A stretch of 9,714 nucleotides of DNA from JAWLFY01 sp964462125 (GCA_964462125.1 CAYWXT010000216.1:1-9714), one strand, 5' to 3'; numbered from the stretch's first letter, positions 1 through 7,330 are shown. The notes: generated by a model from the letters alone, not told the origin. Translations and numbers: made by a program.

Positions 1-277
1 TTTACCAAACCCAGCGGCCTCGCGGCAAACCCAGTTTCACAGAATGGACAGCTACAATTGACGCTGTAACAATCGCTCTCAGGTGCGACAACAATTCGGT
101 CTGAAAGAGGCGGGTTTCCGGACCAGAGCGAGGCCGGTAACAGGTACACGAACTCCAAAGGATTGGTAAGGTCTATCTGGAAGATCGGAACGCTGTTCAC
201 TCACGATACGATTCTTCGCTTGCACCGCCGGTCGGTCGCAGGGAAGTGGGACTACTTCGCGACGAATTCTCGGATTT
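1..277. other. Intergenic region downstream of the dockerin protein gene
   Basis: I see no gene here that I can support. In the first plus frame, codons 1-66 are open and end at a TAA at 67-69, so the last 22 residues of a gene entering from the left are possible, but the other two plus frames are also open there and nothing in the peptide is recognisable. The 9-bp word CAAACCCAG occurs twice, at 6-14 and 26-34. I found no stem followed by a T run that would make a convincing terminator for the minus-strand gene ending at 278. Confidence 0.5.
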
Positions 278-3200
278 TCAGACATTGCCCAGGTCGAACC
301 AGACGGCATCCAGCCTCTCGACCTGCAGTTCCCCTTCGGCGACGCGATTCAGCGACGACCCGTCCCCGTCGGTTCCGGTGTCCTCGAGAGGGGCAGCCCG
401 CTGGCCGGAGGCTCGCCACGCTGCATCGTGGTTGGGGGGCGAGGACGGATACCAAGCTGGGGCAAGATCGCGAAGCACCGAACCTCGGTCGGCTGTTTCC
501 TCGCGGGAGGATGGGCTATCGGCGGAAAACGTCTGCGGGATGGCCGGGCGGGGCTGCGGTAACTCTCCCTCCGCCTGCGCAGGCCGGTTCAATCGACTGA
601 GCAGATTGATGACGCGCAAGGCATCCAACGTCGAAGCGTGCGCATCGTCCGTGACATCGGGATATGTCGGTCCCTCGGTAGGAGCCAGGCTGTCGAGTTC
701 GACGTTCAGCGAGTTCTTGCGATTCACGAGATTGATGATCAACAGCGCGTCGAGAGGGGTCACCCGAGAGTCACCATTGACGTCGCCCTGCATTTGTGGG
801 TTGCCAAAGCCATTGGCGGAGGTATTGATGAAACGCACGATTTCGCTCGACATGATTCTTCCGGAGCCATTGAAGTACTCCACCGTGGTTTGGATTTCGG
901 CGGGGGCATCCTCGCTGGGCTGCCACTGGAGCCGGTGGATCAGTGCCTGGACATCGCGCTTGGTCGAACCGACGAAAAACGTGGCCGTCCAGAGCGAGCG
1001 TTCGGCGTCCCAGTGAAGGCGAGCTACCTGGCGATCGCCGTCGCTCAGCAAATCCTCGTCGAGTGTCCAGCCGTCTCCGAGTCGTACAGTGAAAGGGTTC
1101 GTGCTCGTCCAGCCCGGCATCGCGATCTCGACACGGCCACCGGCGTGCAGCGCTGCGGACTCGATGGCCGGTTGCCAGGCGATCCCGGAGACCGCCGGTT
1201 GATCGGACGCGCCGCGGAGTATCGGCGAGACAGCCGCGGCGGCATCCGTCAGCGTCGGCTCGCTTTGCAGTGCCGTCAACAGACTTCCTAAGAGACGGTG
1301 CAAACGGGCTCCCGGTCCCTCCGAAGCGTCGCCGAAGAGGTCGCCGACCGCTGCGATTCCCGCTTCAATTGCATCGGGCAGGGCTTCCCAGTCACCGGTG
1401 GCAATCCGCGACTCGATCTCGGCGACGTGTCCGCCGAGCAGGTCTGCGTCGGTGGCGTCGACCAATCCTTGTTCGCGAAACGCATCGATGGCTTGTCGGA
1501 TCGCCCCGATTCCGGTATCCGAACTGGCGTGCTGGATCAGTAGCAGCAATCCATCGTTGATTTCGTCGGCCAACTCCGAGATCTGTCCGGTTTGCAGCGT
1601 CAATTGCCAGGCTGTTTCGACCCATCGCCGCAGGGCTCCGGTCGGGTCGGTCGCCGCACCCTCCTCGGTGGCCGTTTCTTCGATGGCAGCGAACGCTGCC
1701 GCGCGGAGCGAGGCGATGCGTGCTTGTTGTTCTGGCGTCAGCGGTTCGGGGGAGGGGAACTTCAATGCGACGCAATCGGCGAGGATGGTAAGCAACTCAT
1801 CTGCCGAGTCCAGCATGTCGATCAGATCGGCCCGGTTCTCGCTCTCATTGATGGCGGCGACGGCGTCAGCGTCAAAATCTCGGATCGCTGCAACCATCGC
1901 GTCGATCGTTTCCGCATCGAGGCCCGCTTGCAGCAACGCATCGCGGATGTCGTCGGGGAAGGAATCCTGTTCGTCCCAGTAAGCGACGACCTCCTCCGCG
2001 GTCGACGCGATCGTCCGGGCGGGGGCAAGGAGACGCTCGAGGCGGACGCTTGTGGCCTGGGCGAAGAAACGTTCCAAGGCATAGGCCCCGCTGCTGGCGA
2101 GTTGCTCCGTCAGCCATCGTCGATCTCCGTCGCGGTTGGCCCCGTCCGAGCGGTCGGTGGCATCGTCGCGGAGGGCGGCCAGTTCGCCAACGAGCCGACG
2201 CGACACATCCGAGACCAGCCCTGGATCGCCGCCGGCGCCCTCCAGTTCTGCGCGGGTCGTCGCTGCGAGTTCCGCGAAGTTTTCGTAATCGTCGTTGGGA
2301 GGATCGAGTGCCTTTTGATAGGCGTTGCTGGCTCCGCTGAGTTCGGTGAACACCTTTTGAAGTTTCAGCGTCAGCGTGGAGGTGGGAAGGAACGTCGGCT
2401 TACCGTCGATCCCCTTGTCCGCCAGATTGCCGAGGAGGACGCCGAGCGAGGTGATGGCAAGACGGGAGGTGCCCAGATCGACCAGGAACGATTCGTACGA
2501 CGCCTGCTTGCGCTCGGGAACCTGGGCGGCGAGGACATCCGCGGCGCCCTCCGGTTCCCGATTGGCCGCTTGCGGCTGGTATTTCAACGGAATGAGGATG
2601 TCCGTCTCGGGTCGGTCGATATTCCGCAGTTGCGCTTGCTCGACCCATACGTCTAAGACTCCGGTGATGAGCCCTTTGGCCTTGACGGCCGCGGCTGTCA
2701 CCGGACTGATCGTTGAAGCGACATCGTCAAACGCCGCTTCAAGGGTTTTGAGCGTCGAACGCAAAGTGTCGTCTTGTAGCTTTTGGTAGGCGTCCAGCAT
2801 TGGGTTTTCAGCGGGAATCCACTGCCAGAAGACCCGCTGGTCCATCGTGATCGTCTTGAGTGAATTCGCCGGCACGCGGACTTGGGGGCTGTTGGAGCTG
2901 ACCGAGGCAATGGCGGTTTCCGTCGCGATCTCGGGGTAAGCGTAGGCGACGTCCAGCGGGATCGGACTGTCGTTTTGAACCCTGACGGTCGTGACCGCGC
3001 GGCCGTTATAGTGCAATGGGGTGGCGGGATACGAGAGCGTCACCGCTACCTCGATCTCCGGCGCCAAGGCGATCGCGATCTGGTTGTTTCTCTCGTTGCA
3101 TTCGTCGAACTGCTCGAGGCTATCGATCGCGACGATCAAGTATTCATGCTCGAGCGTCGGCGGCGTGAAGTCGGACGCCTGCGCGTCGAAGGTATGCCGT

Positions 3201-4360
3201 GTGCCCCCCGTCACGGACCCCGATTTGTGGTCGGCTGCCTGCGTATCCGATGCATCGAGCGTCGAATCGGTGCTCCAGTAGAAACCGATGTCGGGTATCG
3301 AGATCGCGTCGGGCCCGACAATTTCATACTCGTAGTGGACGCCTCCTATTCCGCCGAATTCCGCGGAATGCATCACCAGATCGGGGACCAACGAGACCGT
3401 CTTCATATTGTTGGACGTGATCTGGTCCCCTTGCATTTCGATCGTGACACGAAAATCCAGTCCCGAACCTTGGGAAGGGAGATCGAATGCCGGGTCGCTC
3501 ACGGTGATCCTGCCGGTGTTCCAGTAAACATCTTGCTCGAAGAGTACCTCCACCTCATTGCCGAAGCCATCGATCAGAACACCGCGCGCCTGGCCGATCG
3601 GAGCGTTGTTGGCAGCTTGTGGGAAGGCGCCACTCACTTCGAATTCGGCTTTCAGGCACGGAATCTCCGCTGCAGCGTCGTAACCCAAGTGCGCATCGAC
3701 GACGCGGGCGTCGGTCGTCCCGGTTGTGAGCGACTGCAGCGTCCCGGTGAAGCGGCTCGATTCCGCTACCAGTTCGATCGTCGGATCGGTCAGCGACCAG
3801 TTTCCTTGCGAAGGGCCCAGCAGGCCCGGAGTATATTCCGGGGTGTCGGTATGACAGACTCCCGTCGCGACGATGTCGGAATAGGTCGGAGGTGTCGAAC
3901 TGCTGGGCACGAATGTAAAGAATCCCCCGCCATCGGCCACCGTTGCCGAGCTATCGTAGGAGCTCGTATAGGATGACCAGAAATTGTCGCTGCCGGTGGC
4001 CTCGCCAACGACCGACACGTCGCTGGCGAGGCCGTTGTTGTAGGCACCGTCATAGCGGGCCGTGCCCGAGACGGAGGCTTCTCCGCGATACTGGTCGCGA
4101 TAAGGACGCGACTCCGGTGGATCGCTGCAATCGAGGTATTCGTCCTGGTGGTCCCCTGTAAACGACCCGGTGACTAAAAAGGGGAAATCGCGGTACTCCA
4201 CCGCCAGGGAAGCGGCCAGCAGCCGGCGATCCTCCAAAAACTCGACTCGCGGTCGGCGATGGCGCGGCACGGGCACGCCCGATCGCCGCGACTTCTTTCC
4301 CACCTTCTGCCGACCAAGTCCAACCAACCGTCCGCGGTGTTTCTGAGGGATTCGTCGCAT
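278..4360 (-). CDS. Large secreted dockerin type I protein with planctomycete export motif and CARDB-like domain
   Basis: This 1360-residue protein is probably extracellular or cell-surface; its biochemical role is unknown. Residues 1-40 are strongly basic and lead into FLEDRRLLAA at 41-50, the motif of the planctomycete extracellular family (Pfam Planc_extracel), which stands in for a classical hydrophobic signal peptide. Residues about 55-320 look beta-rich. Residues about 325-432 resemble a CARDB domain, with the typical ending of an acidic stretch followed by NERNNQ. Residues about 520-1045 are Ala/Leu/Glu-rich and predicted helical, unusual in the middle of such a protein. Residues about 1066-1183 look like a further beta-sandwich. 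A dockerin type I domain follows at about 1192-1258: loop one begins DVNGDSRV with Asp/Asn at positions 1, 3, 5 and 12; loop two begins DVTDDAHAS and is weaker at position 3. About 100 polar residues follow the dockerin. The ATG gives the complete export motif; the ribosome binding site is weak (GAGAG about 9 bases upstream). It is divergent from the glycosylase gene. No cohesin gene is in the window. Confidence 0.9.
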   Translation of the reverse strand: MRRIPQKHRGRLVGLGRQKVGKKSRRSGVPVPRHRRPRVEFLEDRRLLAASLAVEYRDFPFLVTGSFTGDHQDEYLDCSDPPESRPYRDQYRGEASVSGTARYDGAYNNGLASDVSVVGEATGSDNFWSSYTSSYDSSATVADGGGFFTFVPSSSTPPTYSDIVATGVCHTDTPEYTPGLLGPSQGNWSLTDPTIELVAESSRFTGTLQSLTTGTTDARVVDAHLGYDAAAEIPCLKAEFEVSGAFPQAANNAPIGQARGVLIDGFGNEVEVLFEQDVYWNTGRITVSDPAFDLPSQGSGLDFRVTIEMQGDQITSNNMKTVSLVPDLVMHSAEFGGIGGVHYEYEIVGPDAISIPDIGFYWSTDSTLDASDTQAADHKSGSVTGGTRHTFDAQASDFTPPTLEHEYLIVAIDSLEQFDECNERNNQIAIALAPEIEVAVTLSYPATPLHYNGRAVTTVRVQNDSPIPLDVAYAYPEIATETAIASVSSNSPQVRVPANSLKTITMDQRVFWQWIPAENPMLDAYQKLQDDTLRSTLKTLEAAFDDVASTISPVTAAAVKAKGLITGVLDVWVEQAQLRNIDRPETDILIPLKYQPQAANREPEGAADVLAAQVPERKQASYESFLVDLGTSRLAITSLGVLLGNLADKGIDGKPTFLPTSTLTLKLQKVFTELSGASNAYQKALDPPNDDYENFAELAATTRAELEGAGGDPGLVSDVSRRLVGELAALRDDATDRSDGANRDGDRRWLTEQLASSGAYALERFFAQATSVRLERLLAPARTIASTAEEVVAYWDEQDSFPDDIRDALLQAGLDAETIDAMVAAIRDFDADAVAAINESENRADLIDMLDSADELLTILADCVALKFPSPEPLTPEQQARIASLRAAAFAAIEETATEEGAATDPTGALRRWVETAWQLTLQTGQISELADEINDGLLLLIQHASSDTGIGAIRQAIDAFREQGLVDATDADLLGGHVAEIESRIATGDWEALPDAIEAGIAAVGDLFGDASEGPGARLHRLLGSLLTALQSEPTLTDAAAAVSPILRGASDQPAVSGIAWQPAIESAALHAGGRVEIAMPGWTSTNPFTVRLGDGWTLDEDLLSDGDRQVARLHWDAERSLWTATFFVGSTKRDVQALIHRLQWQPSEDAPAEIQTTVEYFNGSGRIMSSEIVRFINTSANGFGNPQMQGDVNGDSRVTPLDALLIINLVNRKNSLNVELDSLAPTEGPTYPDVTDDAHASTLDALRVINLLSRLNRPAQAEGELPQPRPAIPQTFSADSPSSREETADRGSVLRDLAPAWYPSSPPNHDAAWRASGQRAAPLEDTGTDGDGSSLNRVAEGELQVERLDAVWFDLGNV

Positions 4361-4650
4361 CGCCCGTGCTCTCTCGGCTTGCGGGAGGTTTCACTGAAGA
4401 CAGGTGCCATCGCAAGTTCGCGGTGCCGCTCCTGCACAGAAAGTGGGCGATTCTAGCCGAGCGGAGTGCAGGGGGCAAATCAGCTGGTTGTGCGTGTTGT
4501 GCCGATAAACCGCCGAAGAAAGGACCGGGTCATTTCTCCGACTTCGCTAGCCGACCTCGCGGACGAAGCGTCGCACTATCATAAGAATTGGGTGGCGACA
4601 GCGAAACTAAGAACATACCTTACTCGGTCGTTCGCAAGCACGCTGGCCGA

Positions 4651-4670
4651 GAAGACTCTGGAAGACTCTG
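4651..4670. repeat. 10-bp tandem duplication GAAGACTCTG
   Basis: Two exact head-to-tail copies of GAAGACTCTG occupy 4651-4660 and 4661-4670, about 115 bp upstream of the glycosylase start. Two copies only; it may be a slippage product or a paired protein-binding site. No function can be assigned. Confidence 0.6.
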
Positions 4671-4710
4671 GGGTCATCGACAGCATGGACGTGCAAACGG
4701 ACTTGAGGTG

Positions 4711-4739
4711 GTGACGTATTGGGGGAGTCTTGGCACAAT
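4711..4739 (+). promoter_or_regulatory. Possible sigma-70-type promoter for the DNA glycosylase gene
   Basis: GTGACG at 4711-4716 and CACAAT at 4734-4739 each match four of six consensus bases (TTGACA, TATAAT), with an ideal 17-bp spacer. Transcription would start near 4746, leaving a leader of about 40 bases before the ATG at 4786. Planctomycete promoters are poorly matched by this consensus, so this is only a candidate. Confidence 0.2.
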
Positions 4740-4785
4740 CGCTTTAGCCGACGGTGGTGCCGGGAAATTGTAGAAGTTAGTTCCG

Positions 4786-5430
4786 ATGAAGCTTGATAAA
4801 CGGATCGCACAAGACCATCTCCGAGCATCTGATCCGGTGATGAACCGCATCATCAAGGACGTTGGAGGGTTCTCACTTCGTCTTGAGCAGGACCGGTTTT
4901 GGATGCTCGTCCGGTCCATCATTTCACAGCAGATTTCGGTCGGTGCCGCCCGGTCGATTCGGCGTCGACTGGAAGAATTGGTTGCGCCCGCCAAGGTGAC
5001 GCCCGAGACGCTGCTGCGGTTTGGCAATGAGGAACTCCGTTCGGTTGGCCTATCGCCCCAAAAGACTGCGTACATCCAAGACCTTGCATTGAAGGCGAGT
5101 AGCGGGGTGCTGGAACTCCGTACCATCGGACGCTTCTCTGATGACGCGGTGATCGACCAGGTGACGCAGGTGAAAGGGATCGGCCGCTGGACCGCGCAGA
5201 TGTTCCTGATCTTCGCTCTGGGCAGGCCAGACGTTTTCCCCGAGGCTGATCTCGGTGTTCGCGTGGCGATCCGCGACCGGTACGGTCTCGATGAATTACC
5301 AGATAAAGCGACAAGTCTGGAGATCGCCCGTCCATGGCGACCGTTCGCGTCGGTGGCGAGTTGGTACTGCTGGCGCAGTCTTGATCTGGCGAGAAACCGC
5401 CGGACCGACGCGAAAGGCTACCCCACTTGA
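4786..5430 (+). CDS. DNA-3-methyladenine glycosylase, HhH-GPD superfamily (AlkA/DNA glycosylase 2 type)
   Basis: This cytoplasmic base-excision repair enzyme is expected to remove alkylated purines such as 3-methyladenine by cleaving the N-glycosidic bond, leaving an abasic site. The 214-residue protein has the full HhH-GPD fold signature. The SIISQQISVGAA stretch at residues 44-55 is the family's conserved helix. The helix-hairpin-helix is at about 127-147 with VKGIGRWTAQ, whose glycines 131 and 133 contact the DNA backbone. It is followed by FPEADLG, in which Asp155 is the expected catalytic aspartate. RPWRPFASVASWYCWRSLD at 182-200 is the usual C-terminal family motif. There is no N-terminal AlkA_N domain, which explains the length below that of E. 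coli AlkA (about 280 residues). No cysteine cluster is present, so it is not a MutY/Nth-type iron-sulfur enzyme. The ATG at 4786 has only a weak ribosome binding site. The gene is monocistronic here and converges on the zinc-ribbon gene. Substrate range is inferred from the family. Confidence 0.93.
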   Translation: MKLDKRIAQDHLRASDPVMNRIIKDVGGFSLRLEQDRFWMLVRSIISQQISVGAARSIRRRLEELVAPAKVTPETLLRFGNEELRSVGLSPQKTAYIQDLALKASSGVLELRTIGRFSDDAVIDQVTQVKGIGRWTAQMFLIFALGRPDVFPEADLGVRVAIRDRYGLDELPDKATSLEIARPWRPFASVASWYCWRSLDLARNRRTDAKGYPT

Positions 5431-5453
5431 GTTCGCGTACCTCCGTTTCTCCC

Positions 5454-5478
5454 TGTTAACCAGAACCCCTTGTTAACC
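5454..5478. repeat. Paired TGTTAACC words in the convergent gap
   Basis: TGTTAACC occurs at 5454-5461 and again at 5471-5478 in the 105-bp gap between the two convergent genes. Because GTTAAC is self-complementary, the pair can also be drawn as a 6-bp stem with an 11-base loop. The stem is AT-rich and no T run follows, so it is a poor terminator; I list it only as the sole structure seen in this gap. Confidence 0.35.
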
Positions 5479-5535
5479 GAGAGTTCGAAAGTTTTTGGCG
5501 AGATCGGGCCAAATCAGGGCGAAAAGGGCGCCGGC

Positions 5536-6228
5536 TTATTGGGCGAGAGAAAACTTCATCGCGTACAGGAACCAATCAAACGCCAGATCGTGTTCTGCAA
5601 CGCTAGTCAGTTGCCTAGACCCTTGATCCGCTGAATCCAGAACGAAAATGCCGTTGCGGTCTTCCGTGTCGACGGCAATCGCAGTTGGGTAGCCGTGCAA
5701 TGGGCGGGCGGACGCGTCCACTGGCTCCTGAGAAAATGCCGAAACAATCAGCACCGCTGTTAGCCCAATGGCAGCAGAAACGACAGCAACCGCAACCGCA
5801 ACGGCTACGCTACATCCTGCTTTCTGCCCCTTGATGCCGTGGCGTGCAGCAACCGCTTCAACGGCCCGTTTTGAATCCGCTAAGGCCGTTCCCGTTCTGT
5901 CTTGATAGAGTTTTACAGCCTTGATCTTCTCGCCGTCTTTCAGCAATTGAAGGACGTTCGCTTCCATATCGGCATCTGCCTCAGTAGATCGGGGCGAACC
6001 TGCACCGAGCTGAGGGGCTTCAACGGCGTCCTTGGCTTCTTTCAAGGTACAACCGGCCTGGCTCATGTAAAGTTTGGCAGCTTCGATCTTGCGTCCTTGT
6101 TCTAAAAGCGACCGAATCTGTTGTTCGGCTTCGGTTGTCGCTGTTGCTGATTGAGGAACAGACGCACCGCAAGAACACACGGTTGCGCCAGTAGGAACGA
6201 TAGCCTTGCAGGAGAGGCAGTTGGGCAT
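5536..6228 (-). CDS. Membrane protein with N-terminal zinc ribbon and two L7/L12-like helical repeats
   Basis: This 230-residue protein has no assigned function. The N-terminus is a compact zinc ribbon with Cys4, Cys7, Cys18 and Cys20 (CxxC then CxC). Two related units follow, at about 37-71 and 89-124: RKIEAAKLY...TLKEAKDAVE and EKIKAVKLY...ALADSKRAVE. Both follow the pattern of the ribosomal L7/L12 C-terminal helix pair (KIxxIKxxRxxTGLGLKEAKxxVE), the surface that in L7/L12 binds translation GTPases. A membrane segment at about 139-165 starts with an alternating Val/Ala run. About 65 residues follow it; GYPTAIAVDTEDRNGIFVLD faintly resembles one NHL beta-propeller blade, which may be chance. 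With the ribbon and repeats cytoplasmic, the tail would be periplasmic. It lies 119 bp downstream of the other zinc-ribbon membrane gene on the same strand and could be cotranscribed. The ribosome binding site is poor. Function as a membrane-tethered protein-interaction module is inference. Confidence 0.82.
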   Translation of the reverse strand: MPNCLSCKAIVPTGATVCSCGASVPQSATATTEAEQQIRSLLEQGRKIEAAKLYMSQAGCTLKEAKDAVEAPQLGAGSPRSTEADADMEANVLQLLKDGEKIKAVKLYQDRTGTALADSKRAVEAVAARHGIKGQKAGCSVAVAVAVAVVSAAIGLTAVLIVSAFSQEPVDASARPLHGYPTAIAVDTEDRNGIFVLDSADQGSRQLTSVAEHDLAFDWFLYAMKFSLAQ

Positions 6229-6256
6229 GACAGTTGGTCCAGTGTTGTTGCGAGCG

Positions 6257-6310
6257 ATTCACCCTTTCTCGCGAGGATGCTGAGTGTATCTGATTGGCGA
6301 CTGGGTGAAT
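6257..6310. promoter_or_regulatory. Inverted repeat ATTCACCC/GGGTGAAT in the gap between the two zinc-ribbon genes
   Basis: ATTCACCC at 6257-6264 and GGGTGAAT at 6303-6310 are exact 8-bp complements 38 bases apart. The interval also contains a perfect 8-bp palindrome, CTCGCGAG, at 6268-6275. The structure sits in the 119-bp gap, 29 bases upstream of the downstream gene's start. It could be an operator, a leader hairpin or chance; no T run argues for a terminator. Confidence 0.3.
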
Positions 6311-6347
6311 GCGTCGCACGCAACCGTTGCTAAGCCGACGGCCTTTG

Positions 6348-6881
6348 TCACTCTGTCGTTGGAAACCGGTTTCCGCAGTCGTCACAGAATTTCGCATCTC
6401 CGTCATTCACTGCTCCGCACGCGGGACAGGACTTGGAGATTGATGCTCCGCAATCGTCGCAGAATTTGGCGTCTTGATCATTGGGATGACCGCACGCTGG
6501 ACAAGCGATCTTGCCACCGCTCGCTCCTTCAGCCAGTCCTGCTCCTACGGCAGAAGCCATCGTCCGCACGCCGCCTTGAGTTCCATGAGCCATGTAATTG
6601 AACGTGTCTTTGCCCACGGGGGCGACTTCACCTGCTTGATAGCGAAAAATCGCCCCCATGAAAGCAAATTGACACATCACAAACCCGGCGAACATGATTG
6701 GCATCCCGACGAATGCACACCAGAAGTAGCGGGGAGTCTCGAAACTTCCAAAGGCTGAGAAAAAGCTTCTCAAGCCGACCAGTACAAAGAGTCCACCTAC
6801 GACAAGAGTGAGCGGGCCGACAATCCGCAGAACGTTGCGAACATTCGTGTGGCCTGGATTGACCTTTTCTGCGTCTCGCAT
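6348..6881 (-). CDS. Two-pass membrane protein with C-terminal double zinc ribbon
   Basis: This 177-residue protein has no assigned function. Two hydrophobic segments lie at about 17-38 and 53-78, so both termini should face the same side, most likely the cytoplasm. A linker with KDTFNYMAHGTQGGVRTMAS at 91-110 resembles the linker of widespread bacterial zinc-ribbon membrane proteins. Two tandem zinc ribbons follow: Cys127/130/141/144 and Cys152/155/166/169. Both contain the identical core DAKFCDDCG, showing an internal duplication; the DNA of the two copies has diverged. The ATG at 6881 is well supported by GGAG five bases upstream. It is followed on the same strand by the second zinc-ribbon membrane gene and preceded by a DUF2007 remnant. 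A sensing or scaffold role is a guess; the topology and metal ligands are plain from the sequence. Confidence 0.85.
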   Translation of the reverse strand: MRDAEKVNPGHTNVRNVLRIVGPLTLVVGGLFVLVGLRSFFSAFGSFETPRYFWCAFVGMPIMFAGFVMCQFAFMGAIFRYQAGEVAPVGKDTFNYMAHGTQGGVRTMASAVGAGLAEGASGGKIACPACGHPNDQDAKFCDDCGASISKSCPACGAVNDGDAKFCDDCGNRFPTTE

Positions 6882-6886
6882 CGGTT

Positions 6887-6890
6887 CTCC
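6887..6890 (-). promoter_or_regulatory. Ribosome binding site GGAG for the double zinc-ribbon gene
   Basis: On the minus strand GGAG is followed by AACCG and then the ATG at 6881. This fixes the start; an ATG just upstream, on the minus strand near 6892, is in another frame and lies before the ribosome binding site. Confidence 0.6.
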
Positions 6891-6996
6891 ATGGGTTCAG
6901 GCTTCCGACAAGCAGTGATCAGCCATCCAGCACGGCAAATCACAGCCAATTGCTCAATGTAACTCTTGCCTTTGTGGCCGTCCACGAGAACGACTG

Positions 6997-7140
6997 TCAA
7001 CGCTGCCTTGCTGTTTCTGTGCATGTTCTGCACGCACCTTCGCTTGGACGATCTGTTTCGGTTTCGAGCACTGACAGTGCGAGTTCGATGTCATTTTCGC
7101 GCACCTGTAGCTTCACTCCGCCCACCGCCGCTTCGGGATC
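6997..7140 (-). pseudogene. C-terminal remnant of a DUF2007-family (putative prokaryotic signal transducing) protein
   Basis: Reading the minus strand from 7140 down gives 47 residues and a TGA at 6997-6999. They begin DPEAAVGGVKLQVRENDIEL and continue ALSVLETETDRP, the hallmark end of the DUF2007 domain (AVGGVKLQV, then an acidic residue and A-x-x-hL). A CRTC pair follows, perhaps what is left of a C-terminal metal site. The same frame has no ATG or usable GTG/TTG upstream and meets a TAG at 7195-7197, so the first half of the domain, normally about 35-45 residues, is missing. The place it should occupy holds the palindromic repeat cluster. It is co-oriented with the two zinc-ribbon membrane genes, so it may be the former first gene of that group. 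The family call rests on one motif block but a distinctive one. Confidence 0.65.
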
Positions 7141-7257
7141 GAACCGCCTTTGGGTAGGGCCGCGTTCCGTGGTTGGCGCTGCGCTTACCCACGGCTACCA
7201 TCTGCGATCCCTTCGGGATCGTGGCCGCGCCGCGATCAATCCCTTCGGGATCGTCGC
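7131..7257. repeat. Palindromic intergenic repeat cluster (CTTCGGGATC / CCGTGG-CCACGG)
   Basis: The 10-bp word CTTCGGGATC occurs three times, at 7131-7140, 7211-7220 and 7243-7252. Two copies form hairpins with a TTC loop: CGATCCC/GGGATCG at 7205-7221 (7-bp stem) and ATCCC/GGGAT at 7239-7251, the latter extendable by GCGA/TCGC at 7232-7235 and 7254-7257. Between them lies a larger hairpin: GGTAG (7153-7157) and CCGTGG (7167-7172) pair with CCACGG (7189-7194) and CTACC (7195-7199). From memory this resembles REP-like interspersed repeats of Rhodopirellula-type genomes, whose spurious translations are often annotated as small hypothetical proteins. On the minus strand it lies about 75-200 bases downstream of the CHAT gene stop, so it may shape the 3' end of that transcript. 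Confidence 0.65.
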
Positions 7258-7330
7258 CGAGCGATTGCGGCGCGCGTATACTTCGACCGTAATCACCGAG
7301 GAAATCACAACGTATAGACTGCACGCTCTC

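Larger units (their letters stand above)
4361..4785. other. Divergent intergenic region (425 bp)
   Basis: This gap lies between two divergently transcribed genes and must hold the promoters of both. Open frames of 60-80 codons occur, for example a plus-strand frame from 4466 to 4714, but none has a recognisable domain, a good ribosome binding site or clear coding character, so I call none of them. It contains a short tandem duplication at 4651-4670 and a weak promoter-like pair at 4711-4739, listed separately. Confidence 0.6.

Noticed and set aside
246..4161. Long plus-strand open frames (246-1016, 638-1291, 1398-1982, 1592-2656, 2882-3976) over the dockerin gene
   Set aside because: They are antisense shadows of the GC-rich dockerin protein gene, with no domain motifs; the minus frame carries an export motif, a CARDB-like region and a dockerin.
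4466..4714. 82-codon plus-strand open frame in the divergent gap
   Set aside because: No clear ribosome binding site, no recognisable domain, and it sits in the region expected to hold both promoters. A real small gene cannot be fully excluded.
6797..7033. 78-codon minus-strand open frame overlapping the DUF2007 remnant and the start of the double zinc-ribbon gene
   Set aside because: It runs out of frame through two better-supported reading frames and shows no family motif.
7068..7080. GCACTG-A-CAGTGC palindrome as an operator
   Set aside because: It lies within the DUF2007 remnant's coding frame (Ala-Leu-Ser-Val), so it needs no separate explanation.
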